Shown: positions 20,319-30,307 of the stretch, piece by piece | How the letters are laid out: each line of letters opens with the position of its first letter | Numbering within the stretch: the stretch's first letter is position 1 | DNA from: Phyllobacterium sophorae | GTDB taxonomy: Bacteria > Pseudomonadota > Alphaproteobacteria > Rhizobiales > Rhizobiaceae | Assembly: GCF_003010965.1 (NCBI RefSeq) | Contig: NZ_PGGM01000016.1 | Location: 1 to 64,000 of the forward strand | Reading direction: 5' to 3' | Length of the DNA stretch: 64,000 nt | Translations under genes and position numbers: made by a program | Notes under the pieces: model-generated | Told to the model about the DNA's origin: nothing | What the model saw: the letters and a program-made list of their open reading frames with translations, nothing else | Database searches by the model: none

Positions 20319-20645
20319 TCAGCAGTCGCCGCTTTTCGACCCGTCGCTGTTGAGGATGCAGACGGCATTCGGCGATCTTTGCAGCACGCTGCGGCGGACG
20401 GTAAAGGTGGATGCAGCCGGATCGGCCTTTTTGATCGATCCCGTCGCGATTTCGTCGATGGAACGACCAGTCGAGTAGTCGACCACGGCTTGCGATCCGC
20501 GGTCGGCAAGCGGCGCAATGATCAGCGCCAATGCGATAGCCGCCGAACCGAACAACAGCGTGATCCGCAACAGACCCATCCCTGCGCCCGAGAGAGTTCT
20601 CGACAGCAACAGCTCGTCGTCACGATAGTCGTTCTTGCGCCCCAT
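20319..20645 (-). CDS. Conserved hypothetical protein, single membrane segment
   Basis: The 108-residue protein has a charged N-terminus (about 1-25), one transmembrane helix at about 26-46, and a short periplasmic domain that includes two cysteines near the C-terminus (about C96 and C108). I do not recognise a characterised domain. It ends 4 bases from the convergent NDUFAF5-like gene and follows mutT by 80 bases on the same strand. The start has an AGGTGGGG-type ribosome site. Confidence 0.65.
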   Translation of the reverse strand: MGRKNDYRDDELLLSRTLSGAGMGLLRITLLFGSAAIALALIIAPLADRGSQAVVDYSTGRSIDEIATGSIKKADPAASTFTVRRSVLQRSPNAVCILNSDGSKSGDC

Positions 20646-20725
20646 GCCCCACCTGAAAATACGCCTTCAGAATTGACTAAAAGTCGCTCAATCAGGTGAA
20701 GGAGTCATTAACAATTGGCAAAGAA

Positions 20726-21133
20726 TTACAGCAGATCGATGAGAAACGGAATGAGCGGGATGTCGGCAGGCGGCATCGGATAATCGCGCATATCCTTCGG
20801 TTTTACCCATTTCAAAACCTGCCCTTCCATGGAACGCGGGATGCCCTCATACCGCCTGCATATGAAAAGCGGCATCAGCAGATGAAACGTTTCATAGGTA
20901 TGGCTGGCAAAGGTCAGCGGTGCGAGGCAGGCGGGTTTAACAGTAATGCCGAGTTCTTCGCGCAGTTCGCGGATCAAGCTCTCTTCCGGCGTTTCGCCCG
21001 GATCGACCTTGCCGCCCGGGAATTCCCACAGGCCGGCAAGTGACTTGCCTTCAGGACGTTGCGTCAGCAGTACCCTGCCGTCGGCATCAACCAGCGCGCA
21101 AGCGGTCACCAGCAGGATCGGATGTTCGCTCAT
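20726..21133 (-). CDS. mutT: (Deoxy)nucleoside triphosphate pyrophosphohydrolase, MutT type
   Basis: A 135-residue Nudix hydrolase expected to remove 8-oxo-dGTP from the nucleotide pool. The Nudix box is complete at about 40-62 (GGKVDPGETPEESLIRELRE then ELG). The ATG at 21133 overlaps the GNAT gene's stop by 4 bases and begins a normal family N-terminus; an upstream extension inside the GNAT gene is not supported. It is the third gene of argJ-GNAT-mutT. Confidence 0.93.
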   Translation of the reverse strand: MSEHPILLVTACALVDADGRVLLTQRPEGKSLAGLWEFPGGKVDPGETPEESLIRELREELGITVKPACLAPLTFASHTYETFHLLMPLFICRRYEGIPRSMEGQVLKWVKPKDMRDYPMPPADIPLIPFLIDLL

Positions 21134-21882
21134 GTGTCCGGAGCCTGACGGTAAGCATAGCGATAGGCTTCGTTGAAGCCCATATGCTCGTACAATTTGA
21201 TGGCACCGGTATTCGCCACCTCCACCTGCAGCCAGGCCCTCCTGGCACCGTGCTGCACGGCCCACTTCAGTGCAGACTTGATGATGGCCCGGCCGAGCCC
21301 CGCACGGCGGCGATTTGCTGCCGTGCCAATATTGAACAGCCCCGCCAGCGTGCCATCATGGACGCAAATCGCGGTTGATACCGGCACCGCACCCTCTTCG
21401 ATGACAAACAGGCCCTTGGAGGGCCGTATCGCATTGATGACTTCGAACAGTCCCGGCTTCAGGGCAGAATTTTCACCCTGCACCTGCAACGCCGCGTCAA
21501 TGAACCGGCCGATATCTTTCAGCGGTATCTGGTCGAGCGCACCGGAGAGATCGACATTTGCCAGATCCACGGTCATGACCATCGATTCATCGAAACGCGC
21601 CCAACCGAGATCGTCCAGATACTGGTCCAGTTCTTTTGGCGCGAGTGGCGACAGGCGGAAAACAGGCGGCCTGCCATAGGCGCGAAACCGCTGAGCGGCG
21701 CGGGTCACCCGCTGCTCCATATTGGCGATATCGCCGGGGTCGAGGGGATTGACCGAGTTCAAGCGCTTGGAAGGATGGCTTGCCGTCATGCGAATGGCCC
21801 AACTTCCGTCGTAGTGGACGGAGGAAGCGGGCCAGGCCCGAAACCCAACCGCCTCAATCTGCCTGATTTGGGCTAACTGCAT
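21130..21882 (-). CDS. GNAT family N-acetyltransferase
   Basis: The 250-residue protein has a C-terminal acetyltransferase domain (about 120-245) with the acetyl-CoA loop NRRRAGLGRAIIKSAL and a following VEVANTGAIKLYEHMGF segment typical of GNAT enzymes. The acceptor is unknown. It starts 12 bases after argJ and its stop overlaps mutT by 4 bases. The position next to argJ, itself an acetyl-transfer enzyme of arginine synthesis, appears conserved in related bacteria, but no pathway link is shown. Confidence 0.9.
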   Translation of the reverse strand: MQLAQIRQIEAVGFRAWPASSVHYDGSWAIRMTASHPSKRLNSVNPLDPGDIANMEQRVTRAAQRFRAYGRPPVFRLSPLAPKELDQYLDDLGWARFDESMVMTVDLANVDLSGALDQIPLKDIGRFIDAALQVQGENSALKPGLFEVINAIRPSKGLFVIEEGAVPVSTAICVHDGTLAGLFNIGTAANRRRAGLGRAIIKSALKWAVQHGARRAWLQVEVANTGAIKLYEHMGFNEAYRYAYRQAPDT

Positions 21883-21894
21883 CCGTAATCCTTG

Positions 21895-23136
21895 TCAGCT
21901 ACGGTAATCACCGTTGATCGCCACATATTCCTTGGTCAGGTCGCAAGTCCAGACAGTTGCCTTGCCTTTGCCGAGACCGATATCGACACGGATTTTGATA
22001 TCGTCATTCTTCATGTAAGCGGAGGTTGCTTCTTCCGAGTAGTCCGGATCGCGCTCGCCTTCGCGGGCAACGCGGATATCGCCGAACCAGATCGCCAGGC
22101 GATCCCGGTCTGCCGGTTCACCTGCCTTGCCGACGGCCATGACGATACGGCCCCAATTGGCATCTTCGCCCGCCGCGGCCGTCTTGACCAGCGGCGAATT
22201 GGCGATGGAAAGGGCGATGCGCTTGGCCGACCGGTCCGAGGTCGCTCCAGTCACCGTGATCTCCAGCATCTTGCGCGCGCCCTCGCCATCGCGCACCACC
22301 TGCAAGGCGAGGCTTTTCAGTACCCGGTCGAGCGCCTTGCTGAAATCCTTCAGCCGCTTGTCCTTGACCTTGGTTACCCGCTCAGCACCGCGTTCGGCAG
22401 CGGAGCCCGTTGCAAAGAGCAGCAGTGTGTCTGACGTCGAAGTATCACTGTCGACGGTCACGGAATTGAAACTCTTGCCGACGGATTTCGACAACAGCGC
22501 TTGCAGGACATCCGAATCGATCGGTGCGTCCGTGGCAACAAAGGAAAGCATCGTCGCCATGTCCGGCGCGATCATGCCGGCGCCCTTGGCAATACCGTTT
22601 ATCGTAACCGGCACTCCGCCCAGCAGAACCGTTTCCGTTGCAACCTTCGGAAAGGTGTCCGTCGTCATGATGGCACTGGCGGCTTCCTGCCAGCGGCTCG
22701 TGACGGCGTTCCTGGTCATGTCGGCCAAGAGATGACTGAACTTTCCAGCGTCAAGCGGCTCGCCAATAACGCCCGTTGAAGCGAGGAAAACTTCGCCCGG
22801 CTTGCAGTCGACGGCCTTTGCCGCAGCCGCAGCAGTCAATTTGGTCGATTCCCTGCCTTTTTTGCCGGTGAACGCATTGGCATTGCCGGAATTGACCACG
22901 ACGGCCCGTGCCTTACCGCCACCAAGGCTGCTACGGCAGAAATCCACGGCTGCCGAAGGACACTTTGACCTGGTGAATACCCCCGCCACCGCGGCCGGCT
23001 TGTCAAACACGATAAGCAGAACATCGGTTCGGCCTTTGTATTTGATACCGGCTTCAGCGGTTGCGATCCTCACCCCATGGATTTCCGGCATGGCCGGATA
23101 ATGTTTCGGAGCCAGTGGAGAGACAGTCGTCGACAT
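21895..23136 (-). CDS. argJ: Bifunctional glutamate N-acetyltransferase / amino-acid acetyltransferase
   Basis: ArgJ recycles the acetyl group from acetylornithine to glutamate and may also make N-acetylglutamate from acetyl-CoA, in arginine synthesis. The 413-residue precursor cleaves itself before the nucleophilic threonine, here T195 in the block [16 protein letters not shown]. The [12 protein letters not shown] segment near 80-91 is also family-typical. It follows the parvulin gene by 81 bases, with a terminator hairpin between them. Confidence 0.97.
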   Translation of the reverse strand: MSTTVSPLAPKHYPAMPEIHGVRIATAEAGIKYKGRTDVLLIVFDKPAAVAGVFTRSKCPSAAVDFCRSSLGGGKARAVVVNSGNANAFTGKKGRESTKLTAAAAAKAVDCKPGEVFLASTGVIGEPLDAGKFSHLLADMTRNAVTSRWQEAASAIMTTDTFPKVATETVLLGGVPVTINGIAKGAGMIAPDMATMLSFVATDAPIDSDVLQALLSKSVGKSFNSVTVDSDTSTSDTLLLFATGSAAERGAERVTKVKDKRLKDFSKALDRVLKSLALQVVRDGEGARKMLEITVTGATSDRSAKRIALSIANSPLVKTAAAGEDANWGRIVMAVGKAGEPADRDRLAIWFGDIRVAREGERDPDYSEEATSAYMKNDDIKIRVDIGLGKGKATVWTCDLTKEYVAINGDYRS

Positions 23137-23179
23137 TGGTTACCTCGAAAAGAGCGTTTCGCAAGGTTGGGTCAGGGCT

Positions 23180-23207
23180 GAAAGAAAGGCCCGGTGAAGA
23201 CCGGGCC
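23180..23207 (-). terminator. Rho-independent terminator after the parvulin gene
   Basis: An 8-bp GC-rich stem (GGCCCGGT, CTTC loop, ACCGGGCC; 23188-23207) is followed on the minus strand by TTTCTTTC. It lies 10 bases past the parvulin stop and just before argJ, so argJ probably has its own promoter or depends on read-through. Confidence 0.8.
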
Positions 23208-23217
23208 CATTCCAATG

Positions 23218-24135
23218 TTACTGCTGTGCCTCGGTCGCGGCCTTGATCGCCTTTTCCGTTTCCGGATCGGTATATTCGATCTTCAGGTCAGCACGGTCCT
23301 TCTTGACCAATTCCATGTAGCGCTCACGAATGAGGATGGACTTGACCTGGTCCTTCACCTGATCGAACGCCGGCGGCTGCTGCGGGCGCTTGTCTTCCAG
23401 TTTGATCACGTGAAATCCGAACTGTGTCTGAACCGGTTCCTTGGTGTACTTGCCGATTTCGAGGGCATTGGCTGCCTTGTCGAATTCCGGCACCATCTGG
23501 CCGGGACCGAAGTAACCGAGATCGCCGCCCTGGGCGGCCGAACCATCCGTCGACTTTTCCTTGGCAACATCTTCGAAGGAGGCTCCGCCATCGAGCTGCT
23601 TGATGATTGCTTCCGCTTCTTCCTTCGTCTTTACCAGAATGTGACGGGCGCGAACTTCGTTCTGGGCTGGCATTGCTGCCATTTCCTTGTCGTAGCGGGC
23701 ACGCACGTCGGCGTCAGTGATCTTGTCGACGACCTGCTGCTTGAAGTAGTCGTTGTGCAGAGCGCGGTCTTTCAGGAATTCCATGCGAGCCTTGAATTCC
23801 GGAGTCTGATCCAGCTTCTCGGTCTCGGCCTTGGCCGAAAGCGACTTGATGTCAATAATCGCGGCCAGAGCGGCCAAACGCCGCTGATCGTCGGGCAGAC
23901 GCGCAAATTGGGGATCGAGGTCCGTGGAAATCTGATCGACATCCTTCTGCGTGATCTTGGTGCCATTGATTGTTGCCAATACCTTGTTGGGATCCGCCTT
24001 CGCAGCATCCGCCTGAGCGGCGTCCGGCTTGGCAGGGTCCGTCTTGCCGGTGTCCTGGGCTATTGCCACAGAGGAAATACCGGTCAAAAATACGGCAGCA
24101 GTCATAAATGAAAGGGTTTTGCGCAATTGGTTCAT
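23218..24135 (-). CDS. Parvulin-type peptidylprolyl isomerase (PpiC/SurA-like)
   Basis: The 305-residue exported protein has a signal peptide (about 1-26), an Ala/Asp/Lys-rich linker, an N-terminal SurA-like helical part (about 45-135) and one PpiC domain (about 140-245) with ARHILVKTKEEAEAII and a YFGPGQMVPEF segment. It should act as a periplasmic foldase and chaperone for outer-membrane proteins. It is divergent from secA, whose product moves the same class of clients across the inner membrane. Confidence 0.93.
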   Translation of the reverse strand: MNQLRKTLSFMTAAVFLTGISSVAIAQDTGKTDPAKPDAAQADAAKADPNKVLATINGTKITQKDVDQISTDLDPQFARLPDDQRRLAALAAIIDIKSLSAKAETEKLDQTPEFKARMEFLKDRALHNDYFKQQVVDKITDADVRARYDKEMAAMPAQNEVRARHILVKTKEEAEAIIKQLDGGASFEDVAKEKSTDGSAAQGGDLGYFGPGQMVPEFDKAANALEIGKYTKEPVQTQFGFHVIKLEDKRPQQPPAFDQVKDQVKSILIRERYMELVKKDRADLKIEYTDPETEKAIKAATEAQQ

Positions 24136-24363
24136 GGGTCAATTTCTCCTTGGGAGGACCGGTACGGGCTATGAATACGGCAGAATTTTGCCACGATGCA
24201 GCAATAACAGCGTGCTGCTTCAACATTGACATCATTCAAGCCCCCTCTTATCTGTCCAACGGCTTTGCGTCCAGATAGCTTGGCAACGGATATGCTTGGT
24301 ACATGGGGCATGATGCCTGCACAGTATCAGCTGTTTCAAAAGCCGGGCGGCGGGTAATTAAAT

Positions 24364-24379
24364 GTCAGATTTATCTGAC
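24364..24379 (+). repeat. Short inverted repeat in the secA leader
   Basis: GTCAGA, four bases, TCTGAC forms a perfect dyad 24 bases before the secA ATG and just upstream of its GAGAGGA ribosome site. It could be a small mRNA stem or an operator. I know of no family it belongs to. Confidence 0.35.
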
Positions 24380-24403
24380 AAAACGAATTAGAGAGGACCA
24401 GGG

Positions 24404-27130
24404 ATGGTCAGTTTCGGCGGCCTTGCCCGCAAGATTTTCGGCTCTTCCAATGAGCGCCGTGTCAAGAGCTTCAAACCCCGCGTTGATGCAATCAATGCGC
24501 TTGAAGCGGAAATTTCATCACTTACCGATGAACAGTTGAAGGCAAAGACCGCTGAATTCCGCGCGAAACTTGCCGAAGGGACAAAACTTGACGATCTGCT
24601 CGTCCCGGCTTTTGCCGTGGTGCGCGAGGCGGCCAAGCGTGTCCTCGGCATGCGTCCCTTTGACGTACAGCTGATCGGCGGCATGGTCCTGCACAATGGC
24701 GGCATTTCTGAAATGCGTACCGGCGAAGGCAAGACGCTCGTTGCGACCTTGCCAGTCTACCTCAACGCGCTTGAGGGCAAGGGCGTGCATGTCGTGACCG
24801 TCAACGACTACCTCGCGACCCGCGATGCGCACTGGATGGGCCAGGTCTATAATTTCCTCGGCCTCACCTACGGCATTATTGTCCACGGACTCGATGACGA
24901 GGAACGTGCCACCGCCTATCGTGCGGACATCACCTACGCCACAAACAACGAACTCGGCTTTGACTACCTGCGCGATAACATGAAATATGAGCGCGCCCAG
25001 ATGGTGCAGCGGCCGCATCATTACGCGATCGTCGACGAAGTTGACTCGATCCTCGTCGATGAAGCCCGCACGCCGCTGATCATTTCCGGCCCGCTGGATG
25101 ACCGCTCCGACTTCTACAATCTCATCGATACGTTTATCCTGCCGCTGAGACCGGAAGATTACGAGATCGACGAAAAGCAGAAGACGGCCATCTTCACCGA
25201 GGAAGGTACCGAGAAGCTTGAGAACCTGCTCAAGGCAGCCGGGCATCTCAAGGGCGAAGGTCTATACGACATCGAGAATGTTGCTGTCGTGCATCACGTC
25301 AACAATGCGTTGCGCGCCCACAAGCTTTTCCAGAAGGACAAGGACTACATCGTCCGCAATGACGAGATCGTCATTATCGATGAGTTCACCGGCCGCATGA
25401 TGCCGGGCCGCCGCTTTTCTGAAGGCCTGCATCAGGCACTCGAAGCCAAGGAACACGTGACGATCCAGCCGGAAAATCAGACACTGGCCTCGATCACGTT
25501 CCAGAACTATTTCCGCATGTACAAGAAGCTTGCCGGCATGACCGGCACCGCCTCCACCGAAGCGGAAGAGTTCGGCAATATTTATGGCCTCGAGGTCACG
25601 GAAATCCCGACCAATCTTCCTGTTCAGCGGGCCGACGAGGACGATGAGGTCTACCGGACTGTCGAGGAGAAATACAAGGCGATCGTTCGCGATATCCGCG
25701 AGGCAACCGCCAAGGGCCAGCCTATCCTCGTTGGCACCACGTCGATCGAAAAATCCGAACAGCTTGCAGAGCGCCTGCGCAAGGAGGGCTTCAAGGACTT
25801 CCAGGTTCTCAACGCCCGTTACCATGAGCAAGAAGCCTATATCGTCGCCCAGGCCGGCGTACCCGGCGCAATCACCATCGCCACGAACATGGCTGGCCGC
25901 GGCACCGATATTCAGCTCGGCGGCAATGTGGAAATGCGTATCGCGCGGGAACTCGACGATATGCCGCATGGTGAAGAGCGCAAGGCCAAGGAAGCTGCCA
26001 TTCGCGATGACATTGCCCGTCTGAAAGAGAAGGCGCTGGCCGCCGGCGGTCTTTACGTCCTGGCGACCGAGCGGCACGAAAGCCGCCGCATTGACAACCA
26101 GTTGCGCGGCCGTTCCGGCCGTCAGGGTGATCCGGGGCGTTCGAAATTCTTCCTGTCGCTTCAGGATGATCTGATGCGTATTTTCGGCTCCGAACGCATG
26201 GACGGCATGCTGCAGAAGCTCGGCCTGAAGGAGGACGAAGCCATCGTCCATCCCTGGATCAACAAGGCGCTGGAAAAGGCGCAGAAGAAGGTGGAAGCGC
26301 GAAATTTCGACATCCGCAAGAATCTTCTCAAATATGACGACGTGATGAATGATCAGCGCAAGGTGATCTTTGAGCAGCGCATCGAGCTGATGGACAGCAC
26401 CAACCTCAGCGAAACGACCAAGGAAATGCGCGAAGATGTGGTCGATGACCTGATTTCGCGGCATACGCCTGAAGGTGCCTACGCGGAGCAGTGGAATATC
26501 AAGCAGCTCGACGAGGACGTACGCAATATTCTCAACCTCGATCTGCCGATCACCGAATGGGCACTCGAAGACGGCATTACACCGGATGATATTCGTGAAC
26601 GCCTGACGGATGCAGTGGAGAAGGCAGCCGCGGATCGTGCCGAACGTTTCGGCCCGGAGATCATGGCCTATGTCGAGAAATCGGTCATCCTTCAGACCCT
26701 GGATGCCTTGTGGCGCGAACATCTCGTCAATCTGGATCATCTCCGTTCCGTTGTCGGCTTCCGTGGTTATGCCCAGCGTGACCCGCTGAACGAGTACAAG
26801 ACGGAAGGTTTCGAGCTCTTCCAGACGATGCTGATCAATCTGCGCCAAAACGTGACGACGCAGCTGATGCGCGTCGAAATCGTGCGCGAAGCGGCAAGTG
26901 CCCCGGAGCCGGCCCTGCCGGTGATGGAAGGTCACCACATCGATGGCTTTACTGGTGAGGATGATTTCGGCGAGGGCAGTGTTCTTGCGGTGCAGGAAGA
27001 TTTGCGTGTCGTCGATCCGGCGGACCGCGACCCCGACAATCCGCAGACCTGGGGCAAGATTGGCCGCAACGAGGCCTGCCCCTGCGGCTCCGGCAAGAAA
27101 TACAAGCACTGTCACGGCGCCTTCGTCTGA
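24404..27130 (+). CDS. secA: Preprotein translocase ATPase SecA
   Basis: SecA drives unfolded preproteins through SecYEG. At 908 residues it is full length, with Walker A GEGKT at 107-111, a DEVD-type Walker B ([17 protein letters not shown]), the preprotein cross-linking domain (about 230-370), the second nucleotide-binding domain with [12 protein letters not shown], and the C-terminal zinc site (C892, C894, C903, H904) that binds SecB. It is monocistronic, with a strong terminator 21 bases downstream. Confidence 0.98.
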   Translation: MVSFGGLARKIFGSSNERRVKSFKPRVDAINALEAEISSLTDEQLKAKTAEFRAKLAEGTKLDDLLVPAFAVVREAAKRVLGMRPFDVQLIGGMVLHNGGISEMRTGEGKTLVATLPVYLNALEGKGVHVVTVNDYLATRDAHWMGQVYNFLGLTYGIIVHGLDDEERATAYRADITYATNNELGFDYLRDNMKYERAQMVQRPHHYAIVDEVDSILVDEARTPLIISGPLDDRSDFYNLIDTFILPLRPEDYEIDEKQKTAIFTEEGTEKLENLLKAAGHLKGEGLYDIENVAVVHHVNNALRAHKLFQKDKDYIVRNDEIVIIDEFTGRMMPGRRFSEGLHQALEAKEHVTIQPENQTLASITFQNYFRMYKKLAGMTGTASTEAEEFGNIYGLEVTEIPTNLPVQRADEDDEVYRTVEEKYKAIVRDIREATAKGQPILVGTTSIEKSEQLAERLRKEGFKDFQVLNARYHEQEAYIVAQAGVPGAITIATNMAGRGTDIQLGGNVEMRIARELDDMPHGEERKAKEAAIRDDIARLKEKALAAGGLYVLATERHESRRIDNQLRGRSGRQGDPGRSKFFLSLQDDLMRIFGSERMDGMLQKLGLKEDEAIVHPWINKALEKAQKKVEARNFDIRKNLLKYDDVMNDQRKVIFEQRIELMDSTNLSETTKEMREDVVDDLISRHTPEGAYAEQWNIKQLDEDVRNILNLDLPITEWALEDGITPDDIRERLTDAVEKAAADRAERFGPEIMAYVEKSVILQTLDALWREHLVNLDHLRSVVGFRGYAQRDPLNEYKTEGFELFQTMLINLRQNVTTQLMRVEIVREAASAPEPALPVMEGHHIDGFTGEDDFGEGSVLAVQEDLRVVDPADRDPDNPQTWGKIGRNEACPCGSGKKYKHCHGAFV

Positions 27131-27150
27131 CAATCACTGACAATCACCGA

Positions 27151-27179
27151 AAAGGCCGCACTCATGATGCGGCCTTTTT
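27151..27179 (+). terminator. Rho-independent terminator of secA
   Basis: A 10-bp stem (AAAGGCCGCA, 7-base loop, TGCGGCCTTT) ends in a run of five T. It begins 21 bases after the secA stop and separates secA from the flippase gene. Just before it, TGACAATCAC occurs twice in tandem. Confidence 0.9.
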
Positions 27180-27273
27180 GCATGGTTTCCAAAGCAGAAC
27201 CCGTTGACTTTTCGAACCGTTTCTAAAGGTTTACGGGTTATAGCGTCTGGCATTGGAACGATTGGAGCTGCCC

Positions 27274-28695
27274 TTGCGAATTTCTGCGGTCGGAGCTGCG
27301 GTCCGGTTTTTGCCGGAAAAATTGTCACAGCAGCTTAATCCGTGGCTCTTGCGCGTGGATCAGATGCTTGACGGATCAACCGAGCACGCCGTTGCACAGC
27401 GTGTTTCGCTGATCGCGTTTTTCGTGCGCATTGTCAGCGCAGCCATTGCCCTCGTCTCGCAGGTGATTTTCGCACGCTGGATGGGCCAGTTCGAATACGG
27501 CATCTTTGTCCTGGTGTGGGTAACGGTCGTCATTCTCGGCAATCTGTCGTGCCTGGGATTCCAGACCAGCATCATCCGCTTCGTGCCGGAATATCTCGAG
27601 CGCCAGCAACTGGATCACTTGCGCGGCATGCTGTTTACCAGCAAGGCCTTTGCACTGGGCCTGACCACGTGCATTGCGCTGGCGGGCGCGGCTGGCGTCT
27701 ACTTCTTCCGCGAAACGATCGAATCCTACTACGTCGCGCCATTCATGATCGGCTTCATCTGCCTGCCGATGATTGCGCTTGGCGACACGCTCGATGGAAC
27801 GGCGCGATCGCGGTCGTGGGCGTTCGTCGCCCTCACGCCAACCTACATCATCCGGCCGGTTCTCACCTTGCTGGTGATGAGCATCCTGCATATTACCGGC
27901 TTCGCTCCAACTGCGGTAACGGCCGTATCCTCGGCGATCATCGCAACCTATACGACAACGCTGTTTCAGTTGCTTGTCGTCAACCACAGGTTCCGCACCG
28001 TCGTCGCGCCCGGCGCGAGGCAAATCCGCTTTGGCGAGTGGTTTGCCGTCTCGCTGCCCATCTTCCTGGTCGAAGGATTTTTCTTCCTGCTCACCAATGC
28101 CGACGTCCTGATGGTCGGGCGCTTCATGGACCCCGACAAGGTCGCGACCTATTTCGCCACGGTGAAGCTGCTCGCATTGGTGCATTTCGTCTATTTTTCA
28201 GTGAAGGCAGGCGCTGCGCAGCGTTATTCGGAACTGATGCACAGCCATGACAATGTTCAATTGGCGCAATTCGCACGGGACACTGCGCGCTGGACCTTCT
28301 GGCCGTCACTCGGGATGGCAATCGTCCTGCTGCTGCTTGGAAAACCACTGCTCTACCTCTTCGGCGCCCAGTTCACCGATGGCTATCCATTGCTGTTCGT
28401 TCTGGTGATCGGCGTTGTCGCCCGCGCTTCGGTCGGCCCGGCGGAGAGCCTCCTCAACATGGCCGGCAAGCAAAAAATCTGCGCCATGGTCTATGCCGTC
28501 ACACTGATTGTTAACATCTGTCTCAGCATTGTATTGATACCGGTTTATGGCCTCGCTGGCGCCGCATTCGCCACTGCCTTCTCGATGGTATTTGAGGCGG
28601 TGACACTCGCGCTGACTGTTTACAATCGTCTGAACATCACCATGTTCGTGTTTGCCGGCAGGACGAATGCAAGTCCTGCCAAGGAAGAAATCTGA
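27274..28695 (+). CDS. Polysaccharide flippase-like membrane protein (Wzx/MATE fold)
   Basis: The roughly 473-residue protein has about twelve transmembrane segments and the profile of oligosaccharide flippases (MOP superfamily), which move lipid-linked sugars across the inner membrane. The start is uncertain: three in-frame TTG codons occur at 27253, 27262 and 27274. I chose 27274 because GGAG lies 6 bases upstream. Its stop overlaps the start of the next gene in a TGATG, so the two are translated together. No glycosyltransferase genes flank the pair, so the polysaccharide is unknown. Confidence 0.85.
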   Translation: MRISAVGAAVRFLPEKLSQQLNPWLLRVDQMLDGSTEHAVAQRVSLIAFFVRIVSAAIALVSQVIFARWMGQFEYGIFVLVWVTVVILGNLSCLGFQTSIIRFVPEYLERQQLDHLRGMLFTSKAFALGLTTCIALAGAAGVYFFRETIESYYVAPFMIGFICLPMIALGDTLDGTARSRSWAFVALTPTYIIRPVLTLLVMSILHITGFAPTAVTAVSSAIIATYTTTLFQLLVVNHRFRTVVAPGARQIRFGEWFAVSLPIFLVEGFFFLLTNADVLMVGRFMDPDKVATYFATVKLLALVHFVYFSVKAGAAQRYSELMHSHDNVQLAQFARDTARWTFWPSLGMAIVLLLLGKPLLYLFGAQFTDGYPLLFVLVIGVVARASVGPAESLLNMAGKQKICAMVYAVTLIVNICLSIVLIPVYGLAGAAFATAFSMVFEAVTLALTVYNRLNITMFVFAGRTNASPAKEEI

Positions 28696-29981
28696 TGGCA
28701 GCCATACCGCTTCTCGAAGAATTGGCCGGGGGTCCCTCCTCGCAGATCATTGCACAGCTCTCGGGATTCGATCACCCGCACGATGCGGCAAAGCAGATAG
28801 AGGAGACCCTGGGAAATCGCGGCGTACCGCGCAAGCTCTCCGTCTACTCGGCCTCTGCCGGCTTCGAACTGCTCGATGAACTCGAATACCTGACCTACAG
28901 AACCGTCGAGCCCAATATCTTCTTCAATCCGCGCTTCCTGGCGCCGGCCATGCCGCGTCTCGATGACCGGCAAGTCCGTTTCATGGTCATGCGCGACGAA
29001 AATGACGTGAAAAGCCGTCTGCGCTTCCTCATGCCCTATACAATCGAACGGCCCGGCTTCACCGTGTCGGCCTCGATCCTGCGCGCCTGGGCCACACCCT
29101 TTGGCCCCCAGGGCACACCGCTGATCGACAGGGACGATCCTGTCGGCGTACTCAACGATCTGTTCGATATGCTGGCGCGCAAGCACCTCAAATTCCCCGA
29201 TATTCTCGTCCTTCCCGATGTATTGCTGAACCGTCCGGTGGCGCAGCTGATCCGCTCGGTTGCCATGGACCGCAATCTTCCGCTCGTGTCCGTCAATCAG
29301 GTCGAACGCCCGTTCCTCGAAAGCGCCAAGGAAGGCGAGGAATACCTGCGTGATGCGATCGGCCCGCGCCACGCCAAGGAATATCGCAGGCTTTGGCGCC
29401 GTCTTTCAGAAAAGGGCAAGCTGACCTATACAGTGAGCCGCAGCGGTGAGGATATCCGCCTCAAGCTGGAAGAGTTTCTGGCGCTGGAAGCCAGCGGCTG
29501 GAAGGGCCAGCGCGGCTCGGCGATGGCCGTCGATCGTTTCCGCGCCGCCTTTGCCCGCGAAGCCGTCAATAACCTCGCCGCCCGCGATCTGGCCCGCATT
29601 CACACGCTCGAACTTGAGGGCAAGACCATCGCCGTGCTCGTCGTCTTTGTCGAAGCCGGCGAGGCCTGGACCTGGAAGACCGCTTATGACGAGAGTCTGG
29701 CGGCCTATTCACCCGGCGTTCTCCTGATGATCGAGATGCTCAAGAACCACCTTGATGACCCGAACATCGACCGGACCGATTCCTGCGCCGTGCCCGACCA
29801 CCCCGTCGCCTCGCGGCTGTTTCAGGAACGGGAGCCCATCGGCACGCTCGTGATCGGATTGACGCCGGCGGCGGATCGCGCTGCACGGCAGGCAGCGTCG
29901 CAGCTTCACCTCTACCGGCGCACGCAAAATCTTGCGCGTGTCGTCCGGGAACGTCTGCGCGATCTGACGCGGCGGAAATAG
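28695..29981 (+). CDS. GNAT family acetyltransferase, CelD/BcsL type
   Basis: The 428-residue cytoplasmic protein carries an Acetyltransf_6 (CelD-like) domain at about 215-365, with the helical FLALEASGWKGQRGSAM segment and the core TIAVLVVFVEAGEAWTWKTA. Relatives acetylate cellulose or other exopolysaccharides or their precursors. Coupling by a 1-base stop-start overlap to the upstream flippase supports an envelope-polysaccharide role, but neither acceptor nor polymer can be named. Confidence 0.8.
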   Translation: MAAIPLLEELAGGPSSQIIAQLSGFDHPHDAAKQIEETLGNRGVPRKLSVYSASAGFELLDELEYLTYRTVEPNIFFNPRFLAPAMPRLDDRQVRFMVMRDENDVKSRLRFLMPYTIERPGFTVSASILRAWATPFGPQGTPLIDRDDPVGVLNDLFDMLARKHLKFPDILVLPDVLLNRPVAQLIRSVAMDRNLPLVSVNQVERPFLESAKEGEEYLRDAIGPRHAKEYRRLWRRLSEKGKLTYTVSRSGEDIRLKLEEFLALEASGWKGQRGSAMAVDRFRAAFAREAVNNLAARDLARIHTLELEGKTIAVLVVFVEAGEAWTWKTAYDESLAAYSPGVLLMIEMLKNHLDDPNIDRTDSCAVPDHPVASRLFQEREPIGTLVIGLTPAADRAARQAASQLHLYRRTQNLARVVRERLRDLTRRK

Positions 29982-30110
29982 GGGCTTTCCGGAAAATTAC
30001 ACCTGAGCCGCCGCAGTGTGGTAGGCTATCCTGCTAGAAACCGACTTTCATCATCATTGATGGCTGTCCCGCACGGGAACCGGCCACCATTGCTGGAGGG
30101 TTGATCCATC

Positions 30111-30266
30111 ATGCGTATCGCGCTGTTAGCGGCAACGGTTTTGATGATATTAACTGGCTGCGCTTCATCAGGAAATGTCAGTCCGCTGGTGTTCTGCGAC
30201 ACCCCCGGTTCTTTTAAATCCACGGCAACTACCCACTGCACGCCGCGGCTCGGCCACAAATACTAA
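30111..30266 (+). CDS. Small putative lipoprotein, tandem copy 1 (51 aa)
   Basis: A 51-residue frame starting at ATG 30111 after a GGAGGG ribosome site (about 10 bases away). It has a basic start, a hydrophobic stretch and a lipobox ILTGC with the lipidation cysteine at C17. Then comes the core SSGNVSPLVFCD (residues 19-30) and a short tail with a further cysteine (C43). The next gene repeats this plan. I do not recognise the family. The mature part would be only about 35 residues, tethered to a membrane, with two cysteines that could pair. The evidence that it is a real gene is the strong conservation between the copies (see findings). Confidence 0.72.
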   Translation: MRIALLAATVLMILTGCASSGNVSPLVFCDTPGSFKSTATTHCTPRLGHKY

Positions 30267-30307
30267 GACGTCGCCTGCCGCGTATCCGGTCTGAAAGGGT
30301 TGAACAC

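Noticed and set aside
25262-27133. 623-codon open frame antisense to secA
   Set aside because: It is a mirror of the highly conserved secA coding sequence in a GC-biased genome; the protein has no recognisable domain.
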